Positions 18,529 through 30,237 are shown, counted from the stretch's first letter. The stretch is DNA of 64,000 bases from Sinohyriopsis cumingii (GCA_028554795.2 CM068830.1:110559214-110623213), one strand, 5' to 3'. The notes: generated by a model not told the origin, from the sequence alone. Numbers and translations: made by a program.

Positions 18529-18880
18529 CTGTAGTAAACCCCACAGTATACTTCTAAAGTATTTAAGTGTTCATGATTATTACGTTGGAGATAATGCTTT
18601 CATAATACTTGCTTGTACGAAAAGTCAGGTACATTTGTTTTGTCACGGCAGCAGATTGTTTGTCAAATGGTCCGTCTGAATGTCCATCGTTCCTTATAGT
18701 TTCTTGAAGCCCCAATTTAGAGTATGTAGTTAGGTTCCGTATAGGGCTTGTTAATAGTATGTAGATTTTGGATTCGGGTTCGATCATAGGGAACCCTTGT
18801 TCAGGTTAAAAGATCTAAAGTTTACTTGTCTTTGTTAATATTGAAAAGTATACACTGCGATCTCTTTGTTTTCAAATTAG
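18529..18880 (+). repeat. Dispersed repeat, copy A
   Basis: About 350 bp related, in inverted orientation, to 50625-50975, beginning CTGTAGTAAACCCC. The match extends past 18880 and resumes beyond the SINE inserted in copy B. No coding potential seen; a non-autonomous transposon or ancient duplication. Confidence 0.8.
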
Positions 18881-19373
18881 ATGAGGTGTATATGGCTTGT
18901 TGAAAAATTACTACAGAATTTACAGACTATACGCGGAGGAATTTGTTGAGAATTTCTGTTCTAGCAGCAAGTAGACACTTTGGGTTGCAGGCGATTTTGT
19001 ACGTGTAGGACAACTTGCAAAAGTGGAAATTTGGATTAAAATACAGTTTTATTTTAAGGTACACATTTCCATCTTTTTTATAATGTATTTATTTGTATGA
19101 TTCTAAAAGATGCATAGTAAATCGAATTTTCTGGGTTACAGGTTCAAGAATGTCACGTTGCCATTTAGAAATCACATTTTTATGTGCATTTCGAGGCTAA
19201 ATGTGGGATATTTTTGTACACTTTATGAATGTCACTTGTCTTAATTAATGTACGATTCTTCTTTCTGGATACATAATGGATTTTTGACCCAAAATATCAC
19301 GTGATCAAATGTTTACAGAAATGACGTATCGTTGTGCCGAATTACCCGATGCGCAGAATAGGCTGACTTGGCG

Positions 19374-19374
19374 G

Positions 19375-19471
<97 letters not shown>
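19374..19471. repeat. (TA)n microsatellite
   Basis: About 95 bp of alternating TA, with rare TG interruptions. Confidence 0.97.
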
Positions 19472-19473
<2 letters not shown>

Positions 19474-21495
19474 ACATATAGAGTAAATTTTAAAATTATG
19501 ATTTGCAAAGTTAAATGCTGTAAATAGAACAAAAAATAATAAAAACATCTCCAGAGTTGTACTGAGAGAAGCAAATCCTTTGAATGTGCCCTGCATACCA
19601 GTTTTAGAAGGGCAGTTTAGTGGTTCTTATCTTTACAAATGGATGAGGTTTTGAAGCTTTTGTTCATTTCTCACTTCTCTTGCACTGATAAATGGTGTTT
19701 AACTAAAGAAGAATAACATGTATACATTACATGTCCACCTTAAAATATGTAATCAAACCATGTTTTTTAATTTTTATTTGATTAATTAATCTCTGTTGAT
19801 ATTTCTGTTCATCTACTGTATGCATTAATTTAGTTATCCATCTGTCTGACTGTCCACTTATCCGTTAGAGGAGTCATGCTGTGTTGTGATTCACTGGTAG
19901 ATGTGTACTACAGCTGATATTGTATCCAGTTAAATCACTTACAGTTTTTTTTTTTTTTTTTAAAACGGTTATGTGCTAATTGTTGAAGTGGCTTGATATA
20001 TTATTTTCTGGATCAACATAATATATAGGAGTTACTTTGGCTCTAGATGAATATGAAAGGGTTGTAAATTTAGTACCAGTATTTTATCTGTAATCTTTCA
20101 GAGAAGTGTGAAAGACACCACTATCTTTAAAATTTATTGGACTTCATTCTTTTTTAGCCTTAATTTGCAAATTTTATCTTGTGGTTAATAGTTTAAAAGA
20201 ATAGGTTACAATTATTGGAACCTTGGAAAGGTCATAGCCATTATAACTTTTATGAAGTCCATTATGTCATGAATTGAGAAGTTTGTGAAGTCAAGGTTGT
20301 TACTATCATTATTTTGGGTAATTAATACAATCAGCTTTTATTTATTTGCATTTTACTGCTATGTAAAGTGATACATGTATTTTTTTAATTAGTAACCTAA
20401 ATAATATAAAACAAGGATCCATGTGACTAATATCAAACCTGTATAGACCTCCATCTGTCCCTTGATTCTTAATAATATGCATTAATGCTCTCATAAACGA
20501 CTTGTCAAATTATTTTAAAATTCTCAATGAATGATTCTTGGACCTGGACCTTTCAGTTTTGTTCAGATGAAATCATTTTCATTTCTCTTATTCTGTCTGT
20601 GAATTTTGTTTGTCCCTCTCTCTCTCTCTCTCATGGAGAGATGTTATAATATATAAAGAAGTTTATAGTATCTGCAAATAACACAACATTAAAGTCTGCA
20701 ACATTTATATGTGCAGTCATCTAAGTGTAGGTTATTGGCTGTAGATATTTACAAAATTGGCAATAATATTGGTGTGCAAGAACTGTCCATATCATGTCTG
20801 TATACAGTAGCAATGCAAAACAGTATCTTGAAGAAACAAAAGTTGCTTGTCCTATATTTGTCAGATGCTTTAGAAAACACTTGTCTTGCCAACTGAATCC
20901 TGTCACGTTCAAGAAATCAGGAAGAGGTGAAAAGAATACCATCATGAAACTAAATATTTTTAGTTGTGGTGCTAACACGTCTAATATGTTATCTATCTTA
21001 TCACTTTCAGGAACATTCAATGTGAACTCTTCACTCTCCTGATATAACTCAGCTTCTGTTTAGTGAGAGAGAGGAACTTGCAGGAATACACCACAGCCTA
21101 CTGATCAAATTCTATTTTTAGCCACTTGTCCAGTGATTTGAAAAGTCACGTGTCCCCTCTGCATTGTCACTTGTCCCGAAATTTCAGTCTCTTGCCTCAA
21201 CTGGATAAGATGCATGTTTTTTAATCAACATGATAACCACAAAACAATGTACAACATATTTATTTCTTCAAAGGAGTTAATGTTTTAGTTTATGTTACTG
21301 TCAAGGTAGCTTATATACACTATTTCTTGCTCCAGTTTGGTAGAATCCATCAGCAAGAATGGAAAGGAAATACTGGAATTGAGACCTTTCCTAAATTATT
21401 CTCACAAGACTCAGTCAATCGACAGAACAAAGTATCTTGCCCTGAGTTGTTTTAATAGTTTAAAATGTTCTTCTGGAGTGCACACACAGTTTCCA

Positions 21496-21630
21496 CATCA
21501 AAATATTGTATCCCATCTTAGGCCATGGTGTAGGCTGTGTTAAGAATTGTATTCTATCTTAGGCCATGGTGTAGGCTGTGTTAAGAATTGTATTCCATCT
21601 TAGGCCATGGTGTAGGCTGTGTTAAGAATT
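21496..21630 (+). repeat. Three tandem copies of a ~41-bp unit
   Basis: Each unit contains TTAGGCCATGGTGTAGGCTG followed by TGTTAAGAATTGTATTC; the last copy diverges after AAGAATTTG. Confidence 0.9.
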
Positions 21631-22894
21631 TGTTTTGGATTTTATTCTCATTTAGTTTTAAAACAGCCTTTCCTAGTAAAGTGTTAGCAACTCTAACTTT
21701 CAGGATTTTCAACACATGCTGGTTAGTGTCATGCAATACATTGCTGCACAGAATTTTCAAGGTCCAAAACTCTCATGCAGTGTGCTTGATTTAATACTGA
21801 TATTTTCAGTTCCATTCACAAATACACTGGCTGAATTTCCAGTCTGTGCCAGTTTGGGATATTGTTTGTAATAACTGGAGAGCATCTTTTCTCCTACTCG
21901 GTAAATTCAAACCATGGATAATTATTAACTCAATATGTCAGAAAATTTCTTTGGCTCGTAGTTTTGTCATATTTGACATTTATTGCTGTTGCAGTATCTG
22001 GCTTATGTCTCTTTGGAAGAATAATTACATCAGACTCATTTACAGCCTTACATTTCATCCTGCAAATTTTTCTTTTCATGATCTGCCTTGCAAAAATGAT
22101 TTAGTAAACTCATTTTATCCAAATAGAAAAGATCACATCATTGGACATTGTCTTCTACTAAAGTGATCATAACAAACATCATGTCTTGTAAATGCAAGCA
22201 CATACCGCTGCTTTAGTGTAATTATTGAACTTCAAATGCAGTACAGCATGCTAAAGTAAATCTTCTGTGTAATCAATTAAACAAATAGCAACTCATTAGT
22301 GTCATTTAATCAGTTCATAAATGAAAAGTCACTTGTGTTGATAAATTGCCTATCATTAATTTCAGTTCATTAATTTCAGTTCGTGTTGGATTGAAATCAT
22401 ATGGTGATCAGCTCATGAGCATCTGATGAGTAAATACAATAACAAGGTCATTTAAAAAAGGTGCTGTTCCATCATGTCAGATTTGTTTGTTTTAGATGTT
22501 TTGATTAGTTGATAAGGCCACTTAGCCCAATATGCAGTCAAGTAGTAATATAAATCACACATGTGCGTTTGATTCAAGCATTCTCTATGCGCAGAGGGCA
22601 TGAGTGGCCAAATAAACGTTGATAAAGTGATTCAAGTATAAACATTTGTGCTTTCCCAGTTTGTTGTAAATAGGCAAAAAATCACTTGTCCTGGACAAGG
22701 GCCTTGAAACATTTAAATTGTCCAACTTTGAAAATGAATTCGTTTATATTAGGATGTTGGTTTTCATCAGCTCTGCTATATGGTGCCAACAGTGAGTCAA
22801 TTTTTAATGTTACCAATCTCTCTCATTTACTTTCACATATCACAAGAAATTTGTATTACTGAAATGATTGACCTTATTTTTTGTTTGTGCTTTA

Positions 22895-23104
22895 GATTGA
22901 CTGCCAAACCATGTGTGCAATGCCAGACAGTCATTTACAACTGTTTATTCCAAAGCTTGGTGATGTATATGCCACAAAAAGATTTTGCCAGGAATTATTT
23001 AGCAAACAACAGAAGTATAATAGAAAAACCACATTGTTGGAGAAGCTACATCAAAAGCAAGGATCAAAATACAACATACCATGGATTACTATACAGCTGA
23101 AATA
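22895..23104 (+). CDS. Possible terminal exon, unknown protein
   Basis: An open frame follows a plausible 3' splice acceptor (TTTGTGCTTTAG) and runs about 69 codons to a TAG. It reads PKLGDVYATKRFCQELF and RKTTLLEKLHQKQGSK. The charged, ordered composition is unlike the random ORFs nearby and is reminiscent of uncharacterised invertebrate proteins with a GDVxAxKxFC phrase, a weak impression only. No upstream exons were found. Confidence 0.3.
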
Positions 23105-23549
23105 GATTGCTAAGTTTTATACTCTTATTCATTTCTTGGATTATCGATCCTGTGAGAGTTTATAAAATACGTCTGATTAACCACACAAAGTTATGCATTT
23201 AGTTTTTATTATCTGTATCAAATGAACAGCTGCGCAAGAAAATATCCATTTGGACACTGTGACATCATCATAGAAATTTACACTATCCAGAGAAATTTCC
23301 AGCGTGTGGACATTTTTTTGCAACATTCAAGCCATGATCTCTCCATTAAGATTCGTGATATTTGCATAATGTACATGTTTTATTTATACCCACACAAATA
23401 CACATACTTACGTTTCCAACTCGGGTAAGATTGACCACAGGAAACTGCAATGACAGAGGGAGTGTTCTTTATACATTCATTCCCAGTGTGCCCGGTATGA
23501 AATGTCGTTGTTTTGGCTTTACATTTGTCATCGCAAGATAGACCATACG

Positions 23550-23700
23550 TGTTTGTCTATATAACTGGTGGAGGAAGAACCCAGGAATACCTTGATAAGA
23601 ACCACCGACCCATGGGAGGTCACTGGCAAGCTTTCTCACATACCTACGTAGGCCGGGCCCAAGAATCGAACCCTCGAGTACAGGTGGGATGGCAGTGATC
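23550..23700. repeat. SINE-like interspersed repeat
   Basis: Contains GGTGGAGGAAGAACCCAGGA and a B-box-like AATCGAACCCTCGAG about 100 bases later. It resembles the widespread metazoan GGAGGAAxCCxGAGTACCC family. A short (GA)n follows near 23740. Confidence 0.35.
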
Positions 23701-25723
23701 AGTCAAGGTAAAAATTTACATGCATACTGACCAACATGCAGAGAGAGAGAGAGAGGGTGGTGGTGGTCTTAAGCCAGTTTATTATTTACAGATGTTACAT
23801 TTATAGGTTAAAGAGAACTTAAAAGCAGAATCAAGCATAAAATAGATTATAAGTATATAAGTGCCACCTGGCATAGTACGGCCTTTTCATTTCGACAGGC
23901 AAGTGCGAAGTTGTGTCTTTAGTTTTGTGTGAGACTCGACAAATCCCAAGGAAAGTTGTCCGATAACATTATAACGGCTCCGGTCCCTCTAGGCTGCTTA
24001 GTATAAGTTCAATGTTTTCATCCAGCTCGAACTGTTTCTTTCCCTTTCTCCTTCCACATTTTTCCACATAATGTTGTCCATCATGGAGAGAGAGAGAGAA
24101 GGAGGGATGGAGAGGGATAAAAGGATGTAGTGAAATGACTTCGAAATGCATTTGGAAGCCTCAGTCGTTATGCCTTTCCTTTGCATGACGTTATTTGTGA
24201 CGAAAGGGAGTAAAGTCTGCCCTGAACGTATATTTCCCATGGAACTTAAACCCTAGTGAATGTATAACATAAACCAGCTGTTGGTGTGTATCAGTTCTAG
24301 TCCAGTGTGGAATATCTGATTACTTTTACTGTCAAGTGATATTTCAAAGCTAATTAGATTAAGGCTTACACTACAGCCATTATGTGCTATTATGCACCCA
24401 CAAAATATTATTTGGGTATATTAACGTAAATAACACAGTAGTCGTGTGATACATTTACATTTAATTGAATAACAATATCAATAAATATTTCTTGCAACGC
24501 AGTAGCATTAGATTACAATTGCTGCGAACGCGCATGAGACAAAAGGCATCACATCTCACAACTCCATGACAACACGCAATGTCATTCAGCTGTCATATTA
24601 TAATTTATGTTGGTGGTCCTTTCGAACTAATTAATATTTTATTTTATTCCTGCAACATTGTCATGTACAAATTGAAGAAATCGTTTGCTTTCCAAGATCT
24701 AAAGCTATTTTTTACATTGCTGTTAGTGATGACACGTAATCTAGTCATTGTGGTCTCATTAACTTATTATAATGTAACACCAACGGATGTAAAAGCAGTT
24801 TGAAATGGTCATTATTTACGTCAGAGGTGGTTTGTTGCATCATGCGATGGAAAATGCAGGGGATGTCCCGATTGCGTGGGATTCGTGTTACACATTATGA
24901 AGTAATTAAAGTGCGTCGTAATCACACCGTCATGTGACGACATTAGTCAACGTATAAGATAACCAATCAGAGACTGCGAGTCCAAAATGAGAAAAGCCAC
25001 GATAGCATAACCTGAGATTACAATTAATTCGCATTCTAAAAGTGAGACTTATCCAAATGGCTAATATCAATTCGTTAACCAGTCCAAGGTTACAGTTCCG
25101 AGCTGAATCTGAATGTAATATCTATGTGCAATCTCGATATAAAATTTGCAGAAATGCACAGAAGGAACCTTTCTTTATTATACTTTTCATGTATTAGTTA
25201 CACTTGAGCGGTATCGTTCTTTTGTGTTCATGTAACATTTATTTTACCGCAGTCCAGCGCACTGTGGAAAGATGGCTGCATTTGATTTATTATTTTCATT
25301 TTTAGCATTACAAGATTTCACTGGGGATGCAGGGTGATCGTGTTTGTGCCATACCAACACCATTTTCATTTAGAACAAACTATATTAAATATTTCCTAAA
25401 TTTTGCTCTGTTGAAAATGTCGTCCATTAAGGAAAAGCGATGACTAGTTGTTTTTTTTAAAGATGCAGCCATTTTGGACATGTTATTCATGCAGGATGTT
25501 GGACCAGCACATTGTCTTAATTATATTTAAGACCGATTACCTGTCGTATGAAGTGTTATATCTATGTTACTGTATGTTCAGACGGTGAGGCGATAGCACT
25601 GCCTTCATGGTATTATGGCTTCTACGAAGGCCATGCTATTGGATATTAGGTTTGGATGATTTTTATTTATTTATTTTACTAGCAGTGCATTGTAAGAAGT
25701 GTTCCTGGAGAACATTTTGAAAT

Positions 25724-25729
25724 GACCAT
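25724..25729. other. Target-site duplication, left (GACCAT)
   Basis: A 6-bp GACCAT directly before element 2, repeated exactly at 44929-44934. Six bases is the standard Polinton duplication. Confidence 0.93.
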
Positions 25730-26165
25730 AGTAGTAAGGTGGGGCACCGTAGCGACAATGGGAATTAGCATTACAAGACCCCATGGGCTTGTTTAGCGAC
25801 AATGGAAATTTAACATGGAGAAAAATCGTGGGCTTGTTTAGCGACAAGGGGAATTAACATGGAGAAAAATTGTGGGCCTGTATAGCGACAAGGGAAACTT
25901 AACATGGGAATAAATCGTGGGCCTGTATAGCGACAAGGGAAATTTAACATGGGAATAAATCTCGGGTCTGTTGAGCGACAAGGGAAAATAGGGTCCCGAC
26001 CTGATGGGTCTATGGAAAGGGAACATACGAAAATTGAAATAGGGAGGGGTCTCCATTTTTTTTTGTTGAAAAAACAAATAAAATAAAAAAATAAAAAATA
26101 GGGTTGGCAATTGAAAGTAGATCTCTTTTCAAGAAATTGGAGTGGTCCTGAAAAGGGCCTTTGGG
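25730..26165 (+). repeat. Element 2 terminal inverted repeat, left
   Basis: Inverted copy of 44502-44928. About 25785-26000 consists of five tandem ~45-bp units (GGGCTTGTTTAGCGACAATG then TTAACATGG...). Its inner edge (26121-26159) is a histone-type stem-loop plus purine element on the minus strand, so the TIR supplies a 3' end for the leftmost gene. Confidence 0.95.
26121..26159 (-). terminator. Histone-type mRNA 3' signal, site B (left TIR)
   Basis: On the minus strand the stem-loop GGCCCTTTTCAGGACC (26159-26144; one mismatch) is followed by ACTCC and, exactly 14 nt after the stem, AAAAGAG (26129-26123). It lies 53 bases behind the stop at 26213. Confidence 0.8.
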
Positions 26166-26212
26166 TTTCTTCTGCTTCTTCCACTATTTCCTCCATTTCC
26201 TCATCCAGCCCC

Positions 26213-26758
26213 TTATCTTTCCCAAAATTCCTTTGTTCTATCTCTTTTCTTTTTCTGTAACCATTCTGGGTGACCCATAGCCCTGAACTTCTCTTGTATC
26301 TTGATCCAATTTTGATTGACTTTGTCAAAGGCCTCTTTCTTCTTTATTTTTTCCTTATCCTGTCTTTCTTGACTCCATTTTTCTTTTATCTTTTTTACCT
26401 CTTCAGTCATCACTTGTTTCATTATTTCCTCTCCTTTTTTCAACCTGTCCAGTCCCCTTTTTACATATGACAACTCCGTCCAATACACTATATGTTCTAG
26501 GAAGCACCGGACTTGGATGACATAATCCAGTGCTTCCTTCAAACTCCCCACTCTGACATAAGGTGGGTCAATAAATCCTCTTGACTTGTTGACTTCATCT
26601 TCTATCATTCTTTCTATTATATGTCTGGCTGCCTTTTGACGTTTGACTTGACTGGTTACCAAGTGTTTTTTATCTTCATACTTCCATTCATTTTGTATCC
26701 TTTCTATAACATATTCTGCATCCATCACCCAGAAATAGATATGCCTCAATTGCGTCAT
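26213..26758 (-). CDS. Charged helical protein, founder of a repeated family
   Basis: A 181-aa, highly charged, coiled-coil-rich protein from an ATG at 26758 (MTQLRHIYFWVMDAEY). It contains RHIIERMIEDEVNKSRGFID and a long Lys/Glu tail. A degraded second copy lies at 26923-27160, and two further short genes to the right share its promoter repeats and 3' signal. The stop is followed by the histone-type signal in the TIR. No enzyme motif is seen. Position next to the terminus and the multigene pattern suggest accessory, perhaps early, genes. This frame is intact. Confidence 0.62.
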   Translation of the reverse strand: MTQLRHIYFWVMDAEYVIERIQNEWKYEDKKHLVTSQVKRQKAARHIIERMIEDEVNKSRGFIDPPYVRVGSLKEALDYVIQVRCFLEHIVYWTELSYVKRGLDRLKKGEEIMKQVMTEEVKKIKEKWSQERQDKEKIKKKEAFDKVNQNWIKIQEKFRAMGHPEWLQKKKRDRTKEFWER

Positions 26759-26820
26759 CTTGTCTAGATTATTCTGTAGAATGGTGCGAACAACGAACGT
26801 TGTGGGTTCTTATAGTTAAA

Positions 26821-26917
26821 GCGCGGACGTGAAGGAAAACATCTCCTAAGACACAAAATTGATATTACCTAGATCATAACCAAACAACGCGCGGACGTGA
26901 AGGAAAACATCCCCTAC
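26821..26917 (-). promoter_or_regulatory. Paired CGGACGTGAAGG promoter boxes, set 1
   Basis: Two copies of a conserved box (core CGGACGTGAAGGAAAACATC) at 26821-26848 and 26889-26917, 68 bp apart, upstream of the gene at 26213-26758. The pair recurs before each accessory gene on the left side of element 2. CCCCTA follows copy 2. The promoter role is inferred from position and spacing. Confidence 0.6.
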
Positions 26918-26922
26918 TTTTA

Positions 26923-27160
26923 TTATTTCATATTATCTATTTTATTGTCCCCACTCTGACATAAGGGGGATTTATCAGCCCTCTCAGTCTCTTCACTTCT
27001 TCTTCGATTAATCGCATTATCATCTCCGTGGCTAATTTTAGTTTGTTCAATCTCTTTCAATCCTTTCAACTCCATATTCCCCATCCACCATCCAAAAATA
27101 AACATTCCTTAAATTGTTAAACAATTGGGAAACTTCCATCTTCGTTTTGTTTATTCCGTG
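26923..27160 (-). pseudogene. Degraded copy of the 26213 gene
   Basis: The phrase NNLRNVYFWMVDGEYGVERI matches the N-terminus of the 26213-26758 protein. It soon shifts frame into a Lys/Glu/Asp-rich stretch that ends near 26923. There is no own 3' signal, and set-1 promoter boxes follow immediately. This is a truncated tandem duplicate. Confidence 0.65.
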
Positions 27161-27202
27161 GAATGGTGCGAATAACGAACATTGAGGGTTCTTATAGTTA
27201 AA

Positions 27203-27297
27203 GTGCGGACGTGAAGGAAAACATCCCCTAAGACACAAAATTTATATTAATTGGATCATTACTTAAAACGCGCGGACGTGAAGGAAAACATCCCCTA
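27203..27297 (-). promoter_or_regulatory. Paired CGGACGTGAAGG boxes, set 2
   Basis: Copies at about 27203-27230 and 27269-27297, 66 bp apart, upstream of the degraded copy. Spacing and flanking bases match set 1. Confidence 0.6.
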
Positions 27298-27523
27298 CTT
27301 TTATCATTTCATATTATCTACTATCCACATACAGCAGCAATAAACAAACCCCAAATCTACTATCCACACATGCAAAGCATTAAAATTAAACCCAAATCTA
27401 CTATCCACACAAACTTACTTGAGCGCTTACAAACAAACACACACACACACACACACAAATTAAAAAGAGTCAGTGTTTATATTCACACTTCTCTACATAC
27501 ACACATTGGCAAATCGATTACTA

Positions 27524-27561
27524 TTTCTTTTCTAGAGTATTGGGTAGCCCTGAAAAGGGCT
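27524..27561 (-). terminator. Histone-type mRNA 3' signal, site C
   Basis: On the minus strand, perfect stem-loop AGCCCTTTTCAGGGCT (27561-27546), then ACCCA, then AAAAGAAA (27531-27524) exactly 14 nt after the stem. It lies 28 bases behind the stop at 27590. Confidence 0.85.
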
Positions 27562-27589
27562 GTTTGTTTTGCACTTCAGGGACACCTGG

Positions 27590-27904
27590 TTAATGATGGC
27601 ACCTTCCAGGCCTGGCACCACACACACATCTTCCCCAGTCTCCTTTCATTCTTTTTGGGGGGAGAGCAGAGGCAGGATAAGTGGCTTCAGAACCCCAATC
27701 TTCTGTCTCTGGGATTCTGAAATTTCCTCTCTCCTTTCCTACCTCTTCTTTGTTTCTTCTCTCCTCCACTTCTTTGTTTCTTCTCTCCTCCTCTTTCATC
27801 CTTCCCTCTTCTACTAGGGTCTCTGCAGCCAGCTCATTCACTATACACCTGGCATATTCCAGGTGTACATGAAGTTCAAGCAGTTTAGCTAGTCTGGTGT
27901 TCAT
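27590..27904 (-). CDS. Short Glu/Arg-rich coiled-coil protein
   Basis: About 104 aa from the ATG at 27904 (MNTRLAKLLELHVHLEY). It has an N-terminal helix, then a repeating EERRNKE coiled-coil stretch and a Pro/Gly/Cys-containing tail. The start resembles that of the gene at 28592-28875 (shared LAKL). It has set-3 promoter boxes upstream and histone-type signal C downstream. Function unknown. Confidence 0.55.
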   Translation of the reverse strand: MNTRLAKLLELHVHLEYARCIVNELAAETLVEEGRMKEEERRNKEVEERRNKEEVGKERGNFRIPETEDWGSEATYPASALPPKRMKGDWGRCVCGARPGRCHH

Positions 27905-27970
27905 TCTGGTGGTGTTGATCAATCAACAAGGGTAGCTAGACTGCCGAACGATTTTTAATTTATGCTAAAA

Positions 27971-28063
27971 GCGCGGACGTGAAGGAAAACATCCCCTAAA
28001 ACAAAATTGATATTACCTAGATCATGACCAAACAACGCGCGGACTTAAAAGAAACACTCACTG
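27971..28063 (-). promoter_or_regulatory. Paired CGGACGTGAAGG boxes, set 3
   Basis: A full copy at 27971-27998 and a degenerate one at 28036-28063, upstream of 27590-27904. The next 300 bases (28064-28380) hold ~60-bp repeats built on ACTATCCACAAACGCAAAGC. Confidence 0.55.
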
Positions 28064-28079
28064 ACTTTTTTATACTACC

Positions 28080-28330
28080 CATCACTATTCTAAAAAAATT
28101 TAATTAAATCAATAATATACTATCCACAAACGAAAAGCATTCAAATCAAACCCAAATATTTACTATCCACAAACGCAAAGCAGTCAAATCAAACCCTAAT
28201 ATTTACTATCCACAAACGCAAAGCACTCAAATCTAACCCAAATATCTACTATCCACAAACGCAAAGCAGTCAAATCAAACGCTAATATCTACTATCCACT
28301 CACGTCAAACAGCAAGAAAACATCATAATC
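28080..28330. repeat. ACTATCCACAAACGCAAAGC tandem repeats
   Basis: About four to five imperfect ~60-bp units with TCAAATCAAACCC and AATATCTACTATCCAC words, related to those at 27310-27410. Confidence 0.8.
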
Positions 28331-28434
28331 TACTATTCACACTAACTTACTCGAGCCCTTACAATCACACCAGAAATGAGTGAGTGTTTATATTCACACT
28401 ACTCTACATACACACATTGGCAAATCGATTGTTA

Positions 28435-28472
28435 TTTCTTTTCTAGAGATTGGGGTAGCCCTGAAAAGGGCT
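28435..28472 (-). terminator. Histone-type mRNA 3' signal, site D
   Basis: On the minus strand, perfect stem-loop AGCCCTTTTCAGGGCT (28472-28457), ACCCC, and AAAAGAAA (28442-28435) exactly 14 nt downstream. Flanks on the far side repeat those of site C, showing the module was duplicated. Confidence 0.85.
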
Positions 28473-28591
28473 GGTTCTTTTTGCTTGCGTCAAGTTGAAG
28501 CTAGGGCCATCTTTTAGTTTCTAAGAATGCGACGTCCTCTGATGATAGACGTTCTGACGATAGGTCTGCTTCTTCGGAAAGAGAAGAAGAA

Positions 28592-28875
28592 CTATTTGGT
28601 GTCGATACGACAATCGACAAAGCCTCTGTCAGGTTCAGGTTGCTGCTGCTGCTGCTGATGTTGTTGTTGCTGTTGCTGCTGTCTCTTAAGTCTGTACTTC
28701 TCTGTCCATTTTTCCTTCTCCCTGTTCGCTTCTTCTCTGAAGAGCTCTTCTATCAGGTCTTCAGTGACTTTTAACATTCTCACATTCTCTATTTCTTCAG
28801 GCTTCGGTATCAGACTGTGTCTGACCCTATGCAAATTCACGTAGGCTCGTTTAGCTTAGCTAGTGTGGAGCACAT
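28592..28875 (-). pseudogene. Short helical protein with poly-Gln run, frameshifted
   Basis: The best start is an ATG at 28875-28873 whose frame (MCSTLAKL...) soon meets a stop; the rest reads in another frame as an ~80-aa charged helix (ENVRMLKVTEDLIEELFREE) ending in a Gln-rich tract coded by CAG/CAA repeats. One indel near 28840 is enough to explain this. It belongs with the other accessory genes by its start, a CGGACGTGAAGG box at 28942-28968 and site D downstream. Confidence 0.5.
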
Positions 28876-28941
28876 CTTCGTAGAAGGATGAGTCGACAAT
28901 GAATGGTTTGACTGGAAACTGCCCCGGTTCTAAAAGTCAAA

Positions 28942-28968
28942 GCGCGGACGTGAAGGAAAACATCCCTA
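28942..28968 (-). promoter_or_regulatory. CGGACGTGAAGG box, single copy
   Basis: One copy of the accessory-gene box, upstream of 28592-28875. The interval 28969-29346 beyond it is AT-rich 3' flank of the protease gene with nothing else seen. Confidence 0.5.
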
Positions 28969-29346
28969 CACGGTTTTCGAGCCGGAACCTTTAATGAGTG
29001 TCATGAGAGAGATAGAGAGAAGTCAAAACGCATGAATCAAAATTCTTATAGCCAAACAAAATACAAAGACATTTTTTTAAAAACGCAACATTTTTTATTC
29101 AAAATCACAACACTAACAAACAACACTAACATTTTTAACAATAATCCAACAATATAGCATCAAACATTTTTTTTCAAATGCCTAATATTTGTTTTCAATT
29201 CACACATTATTTTAGACAGGGCTGACAACGTTGTGAATGAAATTGTGATTTCCACTGTTGGAAGTCATTAGGCCATTGATGGACACTACGTTTCCTAGCT
29301 TGAGACAAAAGATAAGCATAATGGTCACAGAACCATTGATCTACTT

Positions 29347-29760
29347 TCACATCTTTCTAGAAGAAGAACGAGGATCAAAATGAGTTACTAAATGTTCTAA
29401 GGAATAGCCCAGGCTGCGATGATGCAGAAAATACATGCAATATTGTCCACACACCAAGGAATCTGTGCCTTGTAATTTCACATTATTGAATCGGGTGGTC
29501 TGAGCATTTCTTCTTATAAAGTCAATGATATCGCCTTCCAGAATGGGCCATCCATAAGAATCGAAATATTCCACACATCCTTCTTGAGGAAAGTAGACAG
29601 CTACCCAGTGGGTTCCTGGAAGATGACTGTTGTCCGTGTTGATCACATAAACTTGATGGCCTTGATGTTTGCGATGAGGGAGTTCATCTTTAGCACAGAC
29701 GATAGGATTCCAAGAAGCAGTGTACGAATTGTGGTTCAAAGGTAATAAAGTTCCCAGGTA
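29347..29760 (-). pseudogene. Adenain-like maturation protease, start disrupted
   Basis: The catalytic pattern is complete: His in LPGTHWVAVYF, acidic YFDSYGWP, and Cys in LVCGQYCMYFLHH. It resembles the element 1 protease in order and spacing but is the canonical animal Polinton form. No in-frame ATG is found; the frame opens without a start after a nearby out-of-frame ATG (MDTWEL...), suggesting a 1-base shift near 29740. It would mature the capsid. The gene closes the leftward virion block. Confidence 0.85.
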
Positions 29761-30237
29761 TCCATGTTTTGTTTCGTTTGTTTCTTCTTCTTCACAGGTA
29801 ATAATAAGTCATCAATTCGATCCTGAATTTTTGCTTGAAAATGTCTGACAAATAAACGTTTCTTCGCTTCGTCTCCCCACTCTGATTCAGGAGAGCTTCG
29901 ATACGATGGATCTCTTGAGTGGTTAATGGTGGACAAAATGTTCACGCAAGTCTTTATACCACTGATGCAACACGTCTTTGTTCGAGATGAGACTCCAAGC
30001 ATCGTCCAGATACTCGTCCAATTTTTCTTCTTGACTCAACATCAGGCATTTATCGTGTTGAATTTGACTGGGATGATCGTTTTGACATCCATAGCAATTT
30101 TTCTTGATTAATTCCGTAATTTTTTCGACCAAGTGTTTGCCAAAACAGGAGACTAAATGGGCTTCTTGTTCTGGCCATCTTGACTTCATCATGATCACTT
30201 CTTCTTTTTCCACGGTCTCCTCACATTTCATGTCCAA
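29740..30237 (-). pseudogene. Recurrent Polinton CYGCQ protein, frameshifted
   Basis: The first frame (30237 leftward) includes LIKKNCYGCQNDHPSQIQHDKC, written here in part as CYGCQNDHPSQ, a phrase conserved in a small uncharacterised protein of canonical animal Polintons encoded next to the protease. The frame changes around 29930-30000, where a second ORF continues. The Cys/His content suggests metal binding. The role is unknown. Confidence 0.6.

Larger units (their letters stand above)
17685..25723. other. Host interval between elements 1 and 2
   Basis: About 8 kb of AT-rich, mostly non-coding DNA. Recognisable pieces are listed separately: GAGA-rich tract, dispersed repeat, (TA)n, 41-bp repeats, an exon-like ORF and a SINE-like repeat. 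Short ORFs elsewhere look random. Confidence 0.5.

Noticed and set aside
19305..19596. Tyr/Ile-repeat ORFs
   Set aside because: Translations of the (TA)n microsatellite, as is the similar ORF at 47075-47347.
20711..21042. Overlapping ~60-100-aa ORFs
   Set aside because: No domain, splice or codon signal; present on both strands of plain AT-rich DNA.
25810..26328. 172-aa ORF inside the left TIR
   Set aside because: Runs through the 45-bp tandem units and through the histone-type signal; shadow of the gene at 26213 in its first part.
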